Shown here: positions 26,834 through 35,112 of the stretch, in pieces | Layout of the letters: the number at the start of each line of letters is the position of its first letter | How positions within the stretch are numbered: the first letter of the stretch is position 1 | Assembly (NCBI GenBank): GCA_945892755.1 | Contig: CAMDDO010000003.1 | Span: forward strand, 60,439 to 124,438 | Source: Rhizobium sp. Q54 | GTDB lineage: Bacteria; Pseudomonadota; Alphaproteobacteria; UBA828 | Direction of reading: 5' to 3' | DNA length: 64,000 nucleotides | Made by a program: the position numbers and the translations under genes | Notes under the pieces: generated by a model | Told to the model about the DNA's origin: nothing | Databases searched by the model: none | The model's input: the letters and a program-made list of their open reading frames with translations, nothing else

Positions 26834-27333
26834 TCGCGCGCATGGCACCGAGCCAGTCCGATCGCGCCGACACGGCGGGTGTGCTGATCAGCCCGCCGGT
26901 TCTCTATCTCGGCGCGCTCGGGCTCGGCTTCGGGCTCGACGCGGCCCTGCCGATCCGCTTTGCGCCAAGCGGGCTCGACGATGGGCTGCAATATGGTTTG
27001 GGCGGTGCCTTGATCGCGGTCGCGGGCACGCTCGCCGCAACCGCGATGCGACAGTTTAGACGTGCTGGGACCAACGTGCCGACCTATCGACCGACCACCG
27101 CCCTCGTCACCCGCGGCGTCTACGCACTCTCCCGCAACCCGATCTATGTCGCGCTCAGCCTATTGATGGCGGGGATCGCGGTCACGACCGACCGAGTTTG
27201 GATCTTGATTTGGCTCGTGCCGGTGCTCGCGATCATGCGTTTTGGCGTGATCGCGCGCGAAGAGCGCTACCTCGAGCGCAAGTTCGGCGCGCCCTATCGC
27301 GCCTATAAGGTCCGCGTGCGCCGCTGGCTTTAG
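26830..27333 (+). CDS. Isoprenylcysteine carboxyl methyltransferase/PEMT-like membrane protein
   Basis: A 167-residue protein with four hydrophobic segments and the C-terminal motif TRGVYALSRNPIYVALSL..EERYLERKFGAPYRAYKVRVRRWL. This is characteristic of the ICMT/phospholipid methyltransferase family (RNPxY and EExxLxxxFGxxYxxY). Members methylate isoprenylated or lipid substrates in the membrane with SAM; the bacterial substrate is unknown. The start ATG 26830 overlaps the previous stop. It is convergent with the RlmM-like gene, overlapping it by four bases. Confidence 0.85.
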   Translation: MIARMAPSQSDRADTAGVLISPPVLYLGALGLGFGLDAALPIRFAPSGLDDGLQYGLGGALIAVAGTLAATAMRQFRRAGTNVPTYRPTTALVTRGVYALSRNPIYVALSLLMAGIAVTTDRVWILIWLVPVLAIMRFGVIAREERYLERKFGAPYRAYKVRVRRWL

Positions 27334-28286
27334 GCGTGCGCCAAATCGAGCGCGATCCAGGTCAGCTCGTGCTTGTTGTGATGGAGATGGATCAGTCGGC
27401 CGGGCAGCGCCGCAAAGCGGGCCTGCGCCGCGAAGTCGGTCGGCCCCTGGAATTTGATCGTGCACACCATGTTGCGGCAGAGACCCGTGGCAAGCCACTT
27501 GCCGACCAGCCCAAGGAGCCGGTCGGGGTAGCACACGATATCGGAGAAAAGCCAGTCGACCGCCCCGATCTCGGCGGGTTCCAGCGCGAAGGCGCTTTGC
27601 CGCCTGGTCTCGACATTGGGCAGAGCGGCGATCTTGGCGTCGAGCGGCGCCTTGTCGACGCTGATCACGCGCGCGCCGAGCTTGGCGAGCGCGAAGCTCC
27701 AGCCGCCCGGGCTGGCGCCAAGATCGAGGCAGGTCTCGCCGGCTTGCGGCCAGCGCCCGGCCAGCGTCAACGCTTCCCAAAGTTTGAGATAGGCGCGGTT
27801 GGGCGGTCCCTCGCGATCCTCGACGAACGCGACCTCGCCATTCGGGAACGGGCTCGAGCACTCGGCCGCCGCGATGATCGTGCGCTCGTCCAGGAGCGTC
27901 CAGGAGCCGAGCGGCGCGCTTGGCGGCAGGCTCGGAAAGATCGACGGCTTGGCGCTCACTTTGGGAAGCTCGGCCGCGATCAGCGCGGCGCGGCGATGAC
28001 GGGCGTGCGAATAGAGCACCCAATTGCGCTGAATGGCGCGGAGCTGGCGTGCGCCGTCCTTGATCGAGCGAATCTCAAGCCTTGAGGGCTCACGCCACAC
28101 ATTCGCGGCCCAGGCAATCGGGCGCGGCGGACCGGATAGGAACAGGAGACGCCCTATTTCGAGCGCGGGCGGCTCGCCCAATTCGTGGCGCAGCTGATCG
28201 AGATAGCCTTCGGGCGCGAGATAGCCGGTCAGGCCGAGCGCGGTAGCGGGCGTGCCCGCCGGCTTGGCCTCGCTCAGATCGGACAA
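27330..28286 (-). CDS. RlmM-like 23S rRNA 2'-O-ribose methyltransferase (FtsJ domain)
   Basis: A 318-residue protein with an N-terminal THUMP-like region and a C-terminal FtsJ/RrmJ Rossmann domain. The SAM motif CLDLGASPGGWSFALAKLGARVISVDKAPLD is split here by the flow of the fold, followed by DWLFSDIVCYPDRLL, VCTIKFQG and HHNKHELTWIAL. These supply the K-D-K-E catalytic tetrad type of 2'-O-methyltransferases. RlmM modifies C2498 of 23S rRNA. The protein is shorter than E. coli RlmM (366), so exact orthology is probable but not certain. Its start overlaps the AhpD-like gene by 13 bases. Confidence 0.82.
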   Translation of the reverse strand: MSDLSEAKPAGTPATALGLTGYLAPEGYLDQLRHELGEPPALEIGRLLFLSGPPRPIAWAANVWREPSRLEIRSIKDGARQLRAIQRNWVLYSHARHRRAALIAAELPKVSAKPSIFPSLPPSAPLGSWTLLDERTIIAAAECSSPFPNGEVAFVEDREGPPNRAYLKLWEALTLAGRWPQAGETCLDLGASPGGWSFALAKLGARVISVDKAPLDAKIAALPNVETRRQSAFALEPAEIGAVDWLFSDIVCYPDRLLGLVGKWLATGLCRNMVCTIKFQGPTDFAAQARFAALPGRLIHLHHNKHELTWIALDLAHA

Positions 28287-28804
28287 ACCGTCTCTTCAAG
28301 CTGAAGGATAGCGAGCATGCGGCCGAAGCCGATATATTGCCCGGCCATCATCATCAGTTCCAAGAGTTCGGCCTCGGAGAAATGCGCGCGAAGCTCTCGG
28401 ATGGTCTCGTCGCCGATCGCGTGATGATCGAGCGCCATGGCCTCGGCGAGTTTGATCACGGCCCGCTCGCGCGGAGAAAAATTCGCTCGGTCAAGCTGAT
28501 CGACCTCGATCGCTGCCTCGCTCTCCTTCACCACGTCGCGCGCGAGGCGCGCGGCCTTGCAGGTCTTGCAGCCATTGAGCGTGGCGATGCGTAGCCGCAC
28601 CAGTTCCTTCAGCCGAGGCTCGATCACGCCCGAGGTCGAGTGATAGGGGTAATAGAATTTCAAATAGGTCTCGAGCAGCGCGGGATGCGCGGCGAAGGCG
28701 CGCGCGCAATGCCGCGTCGACCAATCGTCGGGACGCGCATTGTCGTGCATTTGCCTGAGAAATGGTGGCAGCGCGGCGGGATCGGCGAGCGTGACGCGGG
28801 ACAT
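28274..28804 (-). CDS. Carboxymuconolactone decarboxylase/AhpD-like protein
   Basis: A 176-residue, mainly helical protein with the AhpD-type CxxC motif in LNGCKTCKAARLARDV and the LAEAMALDHHAIGDETIRELRAHFSEAELLEL segment. These proteins act as peroxidase partners, disulfide reductants or decarboxylases, and the CxxC suggests a redox role. It lies 21 bp downstream of the acetoacetate-decarboxylase-like gene on the same strand and is likely the last-but-one member of the long minus-strand operon. The C-terminus ends in GQYIGFGRMLAILQLEETVCPI. Confidence 0.85.
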   Translation of the reverse strand: MSRVTLADPAALPPFLRQMHDNARPDDWSTRHCARAFAAHPALLETYLKFYYPYHSTSGVIEPRLKELVRLRIATLNGCKTCKAARLARDVVKESEAAIEVDQLDRANFSPRERAVIKLAEAMALDHHAIGDETIRELRAHFSEAELLELMMMAGQYIGFGRMLAILQLEETVCPI

Positions 28805-28825
28805 GATGGCCTCAAGCCAATTTGA

Positions 28826-29599
28826 TCAGACGTTTTCGGTATCGAGTTGCGACCAATCGTCGAGCCGACCGTAGAGATAGGGCACATAGGCCTTGCGGTC
28901 CAGGCGCGCGATGGCGCGGCAGCGGGTGAAGAGATCGCCCTCGATGTAATTGGCGCGTACGACCTTGACGATCGCCAAATCGCCGAGCGGGTCGTGCACG
29001 GTCGAGCCAAGCTTGAGTATGCCCGTGCCTTCGCGCCGCACTTTCAAGTGATTGTCGAATTCCGCGAGCGTCAGCACCGGATCGTCCTCGCAACCCTCGC
29101 CGTTCGCAGCCGGGGTTGCCTTGATGTTGAAGTTCTTGCCCGATGCCGTCGCGGGCCCGAGGTCCTTGGTGAACGTCGCGCGGATGTCGATCAGGCGCAC
29201 GCCATGGCGCTCGACATAGCCGTGCATGAAATCGCCGCGCCGTTGCAGCGTCGTGTGGGCCTGCTTTTTCGCTTCGCCGAACAAATCGCGGCCGAAGATG
29301 ATGGCGCTGTCCTGGTCCATGAACATGGCGAGCACATAGGGCGCCTCGATCTCCTTGTGGCGCGCCATGACGTAGATCGCGCCACCGGTGAAATCGGCCA
29401 CGCAATTGGAGCGCCAGCGTCCGACCATGGCCGTGACCATGGGCTCGGCGGTCGGCTCGAGGCCCGGCGGCAGAATCTCCTTCACCGTCTCGGGCTTGGT
29501 CAGGAAATCGATCATCAGCATCTCGGCGCCGACAAAGCGCGGTGCCTTGAGCACGCGCTGGATCGCGGCGATCTCTTGTGTCGTCTTGACGAACCCCAT
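28826..29599 (-). CDS. Acetoacetate decarboxylase family protein
   Basis: A 257-residue protein with the ADC fold. The Schiff-base lysine region is visible in FGRDLFGEAKKQAHTTLQRRGD, where adjacent lysines match the ADC catalytic pair. ILPPGLEPTAEPMVTAMVGRW and the C-terminal DDWSQLDTENV are other landmarks. Classical members decarboxylate acetoacetate; many relatives act on other beta-keto or enol acids. It is near the ABC transporter, SDR and cupin genes on the same strand, so a role in breakdown of an imported keto acid is possible. The substrate is inference. Confidence 0.82.
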   Translation of the reverse strand: MGFVKTTQEIAAIQRVLKAPRFVGAEMLMIDFLTKPETVKEILPPGLEPTAEPMVTAMVGRWRSNCVADFTGGAIYVMARHKEIEAPYVLAMFMDQDSAIIFGRDLFGEAKKQAHTTLQRRGDFMHGYVERHGVRLIDIRATFTKDLGPATASGKNFNIKATPAANGEGCEDDPVLTLAEFDNHLKVRREGTGILKLGSTVHDPLGDLAIVKVVRANYIEGDLFTRCRAIARLDRKAYVPYLYGRLDDWSQLDTENV

Positions 29600-29639
29600 G
29601 ATGATCCCTGCCCTATCGTTGTTCGGTCACGACGAGATA

Positions 29640-30083
29640 TTAGACGACATCCGCCCAAGCCGAATCGCCGCTCCGCAGCGCATTCTCGATCAAATAGACC
29701 GCGATATCGACCGGCTTGAGCTTGGGCACCTTGGTCTGCTCGGCCGCCAGCGCCTGCTTGACCAGACGCGAATGCTCGACATTCTCCAGCCTGATCTTGA
29801 AGAGTCCGCGCGTGCCCTTGAGGCGCGGATAATAGCCGGGATCGACCATGCGTTCCTTCTTGGCCAGCCGCTCGACCGCCTGGTCCTGATCGACCCCGCC
29901 GGCGGGCGCCTTCTTGAGCAGCTTCCAATCATCGACGCCGGCGACACGCTGCTGATTGAGCGCCTCGAGCGCCGCCTCGGCGCCCTCCACGGCTACGGCG
30001 ACGAAGTAGAGATGCTTGGTCAGCCCGACTTCCGCGCCCCACTCGGTCAACGCCTTGCTCGTGGCGACAAAGATCTCCGTCAT
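29640..30083 (-). CDS. Hypothetical protein in the catabolic/ABC operon
   Basis: A 147-residue soluble protein that is not recognised. It begins MTEIFVATSKALTEWGAEVGL, is rich in Lys, Ala and Val, and has no signal peptide, membrane segment or cysteine. A central YYPRLKGTRGLFKIRLENVEHSRLV stretch is the most distinctive. It sits between the acetoacetate-decarboxylase-like gene and the ABC permease on the same strand, so it probably belongs to the same pathway, though two large hairpins separate it from the permease. Confidence 0.65.
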   Translation of the reverse strand: MTEIFVATSKALTEWGAEVGLTKHLYFVAVAVEGAEAALEALNQQRVAGVDDWKLLKKAPAGGVDQDQAVERLAKKERMVDPGYYPRLKGTRGLFKIRLENVEHSRLVKQALAAEQTKVPKLKPVDIAVYLIENALRSGDSAWADVV

Positions 30084-30129
30084 CTTCTCCCCGTCATTGC
30101 CGTTGTCTCGCCGTGCCTCGTGGTCCGAT

Positions 30130-30156
30130 CCAGACGCTTGGTTCCCAAGCGTCTGG
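30130..30156. terminator. Hairpin with 12-bp perfect stem, downstream of the ABC permease gene
   Basis: CCAGACGCTTGG (30130-30141) pairs with CCAAGCGTCTGG (30145-30156) around a three-base loop, and imperfect pairing extends outward into flanking CCGATC/GATCGG-like sequence. No T-run follows on either strand, so it may be a processing or 3'-end-stabilising structure and not a classical intrinsic terminator. Confidence 0.55.
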
Positions 30157-30180
30157 TGAATCGGATCACCAGATCATTGG

Positions 30181-30238
30181 GCTGGTGGTGCGATTCAGCT
30201 AACGGATGGGTAACATCCGTTAGCATCGCACCACTAGC
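30181..30238. terminator. Long hairpin immediately after the ABC permease stop codon
   Basis: GGTGCGAT + GCTAACGGATG (30187-30208, with a three-base TCA bulge) pairs perfectly with CATCCGTTAGC + ATCGCACC (30214-30232) around GGTAA. GCTGGT/ACTAGC at the base adds six pairs with one wobble. The total is about 25 bp. It begins four bases after the permease stop on the minus strand and likely reduces read-through into the downstream gene or protects the mRNA 3' end. Confidence 0.6.
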
Positions 30239-30241
30239 CGC

Positions 30242-32299
30242 TCAACCCGTGCTTCGTTCGCGCAGAGCGATCACCGCGCCAAGCAGCACGAGGCCATAGA
30301 TGATATTGCGCACCGCCTCGGGCAGTACCGTGCCCGAGAGCATGATGCCGAGGCCCGTGAACAGCAGCGCGCCACCCACTATACCAAGATAGTGGCCGCG
30401 TCCGCCGGTGATCAACGCGCCACCGAGCACAACGACCGCGATCGATGACAGAAGAAAGGGGTCGCCCATGCCGAAATAGGCCTGGTTGGTGAAGCCGCCG
30501 AGGAACAGGCCGACCACCGCCGAGCACAGGCCGCTGATCATATAGACCCCGACGATCTGGACGCCGGTGCGCACGCCCGAAAGCCGCGCGACCAGCACGC
30601 TGTTACCGATCGCCGTAACCCGCCGGCCGAACGCGGTGCGATTGATCACGAGCGTAGCCACCACGACGAAGCCGAGCAGGAACCAGCCGAGCGGCGCGAG
30701 CCCGCCCAGCCGGCCAGTGACGAACCAGACGAGCCAGGGCGGCGATGAGCCGATCGGCGCGCCGCCGCTGAACACCAGCGCGGCTCCCTCCAACATGCCG
30801 TTCATCGCCAGCGTGACGATGATCGGCGAGAGACCGAACAGCACGATGGCCGAGCCGTTCAAGAAGCCGATGCCGAGCCCGGCGGCGAGCGCGAGCGGCA
30901 CGGCCCAGGCCGAGGACGCGTCGACCCCGTTGGCGAAGGTGGTAACCAGGATGGCGGGGAAAGTGATGGTCCACGGCACCGAAAGGTCAAGCCCGCCCGA
31001 GATGATGACGAGCCCCTGGCCGAGCCCGAGAATGGCCAGGAAGGCGCCGAGCGTCAGCAGCGTGTTGAGGTAGCCGAGCGGCGAAAAATTATCGGCGTTG
31101 AGCGCAATGGTGAGCGCGAGCGCCACGATGAACAGGCCATAGGCCGGCAGGGCATAGCGCAACGTCGCCCTGCTTCGCGCCAACCAGTTCGGCAAAGCGG
31201 CCGGCACCGTGCCCCCGGTAAACGACAGCGGCGCGCCGATCGGCTTGAAGCGGGTCGGCAGCGAGCCGTTGCGCAACGCCACCAGCGTGCGCCTCAGATT
31301 CCGAATGACCGCGACGATCGGCCAGTGCCGCCCGACCGAGAAGCCGAGCACGGCCAGCATCAGGATCACGCCCTCGACGATCGGGGTATAGAAGGTGCGC
31401 ACGCCAAGCACGAGGAAGATGCTGACGATCGTGGTCAAGGTCAGCGCGCCGAACACGGTGCCGACCGCGCCGCCGCGGCCGCCGCCGATCAACGTGCCGC
31501 CAAGCACCACGGCGGCGAAGATTTGCAGCAGCATGCGCCCGCCGATCAGCGGGTCGCCGCCGCCCATCTGCGCCGAGATGAACAGCCCGGCCGCGCCATA
31601 GCAGGTGCCGGCGAGGGTGAAGGTGAGGAATTTCGCGCGCCTGACATCGACGCCATTGGCGCGCGCCGCGTCCTCGTCGCTGCCGAGCGCATAGAGCGCG
31701 GTGCCGTGCCTGGTGTTTCGGAAATAGAGCCAGAGCGCGAGCGCGATCAGCAGCACCACGATCGGCGCCGGCAGGCCGTCCCGAATCAGGTCGCCCGTGA
31801 ACATCAGGCTGAAATGATCGGGCATGGTGCCGCCGGGAAAACGCATGATCAGCAGCGCCGCGCCTTGAGCCAGGAACATGGTGCCGAGCGTGACGATGAT
31901 CGATTGCAACCGGACATAAGCGACCAGCGCGCCGTTGATCGCGCCGATCGCCGCGCCGATGCCAAGCGCGAGGCCGAGGGCCGCGAGGGTGAACGCCTCG
32001 GGCCCAAGCGTGCTCTGTCCAAGCTGGGTCACCAGGACGACATTGACCAGCGAGACGATCGCGCCGGCGCTGAGATCGAGCCCACCCGACAAAATGACCA
32101 GCGTCTCTCCCATCGCGGCGAGTGCGAGCGTTGAGGCGCTGGCGCTGATCGTCGAAATGTCGAAATAGGTGATGCCGGACTGGCTCACGGCTTGAAGCAC
32201 GAGAAGCGCGACCATCAGCACGGCGATGGCGATGAGCGTGCCGCGCTGGCGCCCCCAGCGCGGCAACGATAGGGCCAGCGCCAGGGCGGGTGTGGTCAT
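30242..32299 (-). CDS. Fused two-domain sugar-type ABC transporter permease
   Basis: A 685-residue membrane protein made of two RbsC-like permease domains (BPD_transp_2), about residues 20-325 and 365-680, joined by a linker near ALRNGSLPTRFKPIG. Both halves carry the motif of this family: ETLVILSGGLDLSAGAIVSL in the first and GQGLVIISGGLDLSVPWTI in the second, plus paired GGxxxGGxGG segments (LGGTLIGGGRGGAVG, LGGALITGGRGHYLG). Sugar ABC systems usually use two separate or identical permeases of about 330 residues, so this is a fusion of the pair. It overlaps the ATPase gene by four bases. The substrate is unknown. Confidence 0.92.
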   Translation of the reverse strand: MTTPALALALSLPRWGRQRGTLIAIAVLMVALLVLQAVSQSGITYFDISTISASASTLALAAMGETLVILSGGLDLSAGAIVSLVNVVLVTQLGQSTLGPEAFTLAALGLALGIGAAIGAINGALVAYVRLQSIIVTLGTMFLAQGAALLIMRFPGGTMPDHFSLMFTGDLIRDGLPAPIVVLLIALALWLYFRNTRHGTALYALGSDEDAARANGVDVRRAKFLTFTLAGTCYGAAGLFISAQMGGGDPLIGGRMLLQIFAAVVLGGTLIGGGRGGAVGTVFGALTLTTIVSIFLVLGVRTFYTPIVEGVILMLAVLGFSVGRHWPIVAVIRNLRRTLVALRNGSLPTRFKPIGAPLSFTGGTVPAALPNWLARSRATLRYALPAYGLFIVALALTIALNADNFSPLGYLNTLLTLGAFLAILGLGQGLVIISGGLDLSVPWTITFPAILVTTFANGVDASSAWAVPLALAAGLGIGFLNGSAIVLFGLSPIIVTLAMNGMLEGAALVFSGGAPIGSSPPWLVWFVTGRLGGLAPLGWFLLGFVVVATLVINRTAFGRRVTAIGNSVLVARLSGVRTGVQIVGVYMISGLCSAVVGLFLGGFTNQAYFGMGDPFLLSSIAVVVLGGALITGGRGHYLGIVGGALLFTGLGIMLSGTVLPEAVRNIIYGLVLLGAVIALRERSTG

Positions 32300-33849
32300 G
32301 CGTCGAGCCGCCCGCCCGACGGCGCGGCCGCCGCCGGCTCGCGACCCCGGCCGAGCGCCGCGCTCATAATGACGTCTTCACTCAGGGCGTCACGGCCCAA
32401 GCACGCGGCTTCGCGCCCGCGATAGATCACGCGGACTTCATCGCACAAATTGACCAGCTCGGGCACGTCGGTCGAATAGAACAGAACGGCGCCGCCGGCA
32501 TCGGCATAGGCGCGGATCAGGGCATAGATCTCGGCCTTGGTACCGACATCGACTCCGCGCGTGGGATCGTAGAGCAACAACACGCGACTGCCGGTCAGCA
32601 GCCATTTGGCCAGCGCGATCTTTTGTTGGTTGCCGCCACTGAACACCTTGGCCGAGCTGTAGAGCGCGCGCGGATCGACCTGTACGCGGTCTAGCACCTG
32701 GCGCACCGCGCGCGCTTCGGCTGCGAGGTCGATCAGGCCGAAGCGCACGAAGCGCTCGATCGACGGTAGCGAAACGTTCTCAGTGCCGGTGAGTTGCAGG
32801 AAAAGGGCCTCGGTTTTGCGTTCCTCGGGCACGAAGCTGATGCCGATGCCGACGCGCACGGCGTCGGTCGGCGAGCGCAGCGTCACGGGCCTGTCGCGCA
32901 CCAGAATGCGGCCGGCGCTCGGCGGCTCCATGCCGAACAGCGCGAAGAACAGATCGCGCTGGCCCATGCCGGCGAGCGCGGCGACGCCGACGATGCAGCC
33001 GGGCCTCAACGCCAGGCTGAAATCCCGCAGCGTGTCGCCGGCCGAAAGACCTTCAGCCGCGAGCGCGGGCGCTTCCGTCGACGGCGTTTCGTCCGTCCGT
33101 TTCGGCGGATAGGTCGCCGCGAGCGAGCGACCGATCACCAGGTCGATCACCCGGTCGTCGCTGATTTCGGCCGTGGCGAAGGAGCCGACATTGCGGCCAT
33201 TGCGCAGGATGGTCAGCCGGTCGCTGAACGCGCGCACCTCTTGCATGCGATGCGAGATGAAAACCACCGTGACGCCCGCCTGTTTCTGCTGCCGCGCGAG
33301 CTCCACGAGCCAGACGACGTCTTGGCCCGACAATGACGCGGTCGGCTCGTCGAGCAAGAGAACACGCGGGTTGCGCGATACCGCGCGCGCGATTTCGATC
33401 TTCTGTCGGGTCGGGAGCGGCAGGGAGCGGACCTCGGCGCGCGGGTCGATCTCGCCGAGGCCCAATTGTCCGAGCGCCTCGCGCACGCGCTGCTCCGCGC
33501 GTCGACGCCGGATCAAACCGAGCGACGTCGCCGGCTCATAGGGCAGCAACATGCATTGCGTGACGGTGAGATCCTTGACCAGCGAGATTTCTTGAAACGC
33601 GGTCTGGATTCCCAGGCGATGCGAATCGCGCGGCGTCGCGATCCGTACGGTTTCGCCGAACAGCGTGATTGCGCCGGCGTCCGGCTGTGCGATGCCGGCA
33701 AGCGCCTTGACCAGGGTCGATTTGCCGGCGCCGTTCTCGCCGAGCAGCGCGTGAACCTCGCCGGCCGAGGCTTCAAACGAGCAATCGTCGAGCGCAATCG
33801 TCGAGCCGAAGCGCTTGGTCAGCCCAAGGACGGCGATGGCGGCGCTCAT
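32296..33849 (-). CDS. Sugar-type ABC transporter ATP-binding protein with two nucleotide-binding domains
   Basis: A 517-residue RbsA/MglA-type ATPase. The first domain has Walker A GENGAGKST, the signature-region equivalent LPLPTRQKIEIARAV and Walker B VLLLDEPTASL. The second has a degenerate Walker A (VAALAGMGQRD) and VFSGGNQQKIALAKWLL with LLLYDPTRGVD. This asymmetry is normal for the family. ATG 33849 is chosen; the open frame extends to 33873 without support. It lies between the solute-binding gene and the fused permease in one operon. Confidence 0.94.
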   Translation of the reverse strand: MSAAIAVLGLTKRFGSTIALDDCSFEASAGEVHALLGENGAGKSTLVKALAGIAQPDAGAITLFGETVRIATPRDSHRLGIQTAFQEISLVKDLTVTQCMLLPYEPATSLGLIRRRRAEQRVREALGQLGLGEIDPRAEVRSLPLPTRQKIEIARAVSRNPRVLLLDEPTASLSGQDVVWLVELARQQKQAGVTVVFISHRMQEVRAFSDRLTILRNGRNVGSFATAEISDDRVIDLVIGRSLAATYPPKRTDETPSTEAPALAAEGLSAGDTLRDFSLALRPGCIVGVAALAGMGQRDLFFALFGMEPPSAGRILVRDRPVTLRSPTDAVRVGIGISFVPEERKTEALFLQLTGTENVSLPSIERFVRFGLIDLAAEARAVRQVLDRVQVDPRALYSSAKVFSGGNQQKIALAKWLLTGSRVLLLYDPTRGVDVGTKAEIYALIRAYADAGGAVLFYSTDVPELVNLCDEVRVIYRGREAACLGRDALSEDVIMSAALGRGREPAAAAPSGGRLDA

Positions 33850-33933
33850 GACGAGCACGCGGTCGCGGGGCACCCGAACTCGGGTACCCCACGGTCCGCC
33901 ATCAGGTTGGCATCAATGCCGTACGAAGCCGCC

Positions 33934-35007
33934 TCACTGTCCCGCCGGCACCTTGGCCTCGAGCGCCGAATAGAGATCGAGCTCGGGCACCCAGGGCGAC
34001 CAAACGTCGATGTAGTAGTTGCTCGCCGCAAGCGTAAGCGGCACGGCGTTGCACGCCCAATCCTTTGCGACAAGCTCGGCGAGGTCGGCCTTTTCGCAAT
34101 AAACGGTTTGACCCGGCGTCACCAGCGGCATCGGAATTTCGTTGAACTTCGGTATGTCTTCGCCGCTGTCGAGCTTTTTCATGGCGAGCTTGAAGGCAAA
34201 AGGCGCGGCCCAGGGCGGCGAGCCCATCGAGGCGCTACGGAAGCCGTGTCCCCCCGGCACCGAGCCCGGCGCGAGCTGTGCCACGCGATGGCCGTTGGTG
34301 CCATTGCCGGCGCACGGTTTCAGTTTGTCGCCGCGCCCAGCCTCGACCTGCAGCTCGACGAAGACGTAACAACCGGTCTGCGTCCACAGCCCGTCGATCT
34401 TATCCCAACCTTGGGTCGCGACGATCTTGGCGAGCTCCTGCTTAGCGGTCGCCGCGTTCCACATGCTCGGCGTGTCGGCCACGATCTTGATGTCGGGGAA
34501 TTGCGCGAACACTTCCTTCGCCGCGGCGTTGCGGCGGGTATCCACCATGTTGCCGGGAATACCGCCCATGAAGATGATGTTGCCCTTGCCCTTCAATTCG
34601 TCGGCCAACCACTCGGCCGGGCCGGCACCCGCCCAATCCTGATTGATGCCGACATGATAGGCGCAGGGCTCCGTCACCTCGGCGTCCCAAGTGATGAAAA
34701 TCACGCCCTTCTGGCAGGCATTGCGAATCGCGCGGTTGAGCGCGGTCGGTGAAATTGCCCAAGCCACGATCACCTTGGCGCCGGCCTGCACCATGCCGTT
34801 GATCTGCTGGATCTGGGTCTGGGCATTGCCGCGCGCCGACTGCACCTCGAGCTCGACACGATCCTTATAGCCCTTGGTCTGCGAGATCGCCTTCAGCAGA
34901 TTGAGCGAGGCATCCATCCAGGTGTTGCCCTCGAAACCCAGGCTCGCATAGACCTTTACCTTGTCGGCCGCAACGGCCGAGCTTGCGCTAAGGCCGGTGG
35001 CCGCCAT
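33934..35007 (-). CDS. Substrate-binding protein of the sugar-type ABC transporter, signal peptide incomplete
   Basis: A 357-residue type I periplasmic-binding protein (Peripla_BP_4, RbsB-like): VKVYASLGFEGNTWMDAS, QIQQINGMVQAGAKVIVAWAISPTALNRAI, GVIFITWDAEV and HVGINQDWAGAGPAEWLADEL. The predicted start at ATG 35007 gives MAATGLSASSAVAADKV, which has a cleavage site but no charged n-region. No in-frame start exists further upstream before TAA. Dropping one C before the ATG would join GTG-encoded MLGRRVC to it and restore a normal signal peptide, so a frameshift or sequence error is suspected. It feeds the ATPase and permease downstream. Confidence 0.87.
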   Translation of the reverse strand: MAATGLSASSAVAADKVKVYASLGFEGNTWMDASLNLLKAISQTKGYKDRVELEVQSARGNAQTQIQQINGMVQAGAKVIVAWAISPTALNRAIRNACQKGVIFITWDAEVTEPCAYHVGINQDWAGAGPAEWLADELKGKGNIIFMGGIPGNMVDTRRNAAAKEVFAQFPDIKIVADTPSMWNAATAKQELAKIVATQGWDKIDGLWTQTGCYVFVELQVEAGRGDKLKPCAGNGTNGHRVAQLAPGSVPGGHGFRSASMGSPPWAAPFAFKLAMKKLDSGEDIPKFNEIPMPLVTPGQTVYCEKADLAELVAKDWACNAVPLTLAASNYYIDVWSPWVPELDLYSALEAKVPAGQ

Positions 35008-35064
35008 GGCACACGCGCCTGCCGAGCACCGCGAATCAGCGGCGCCTAAAGTTTGTTACTCTTG

Positions 35065-35093
35065 ATATTATCGCTTTGACACGGGCCTGTCGA
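35065..35093 (-). promoter_or_regulatory. Putative promoter of the ABC transporter operon
   Basis: On the minus strand TCGACA (35093-35088) and TAATAT (35070-35065) are 17 bp apart, with a start expected near 35058, about 50 bases before ATG 35007. The -10 box is AT-rich in an otherwise high-GC window. It separates the transporter operon from the upstream cupin gene, so transport and the enzymes above may be controlled separately. Confidence 0.5.
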
Positions 35094-35112
35094 TGCAACC
35101 CGGGGGGACCGT

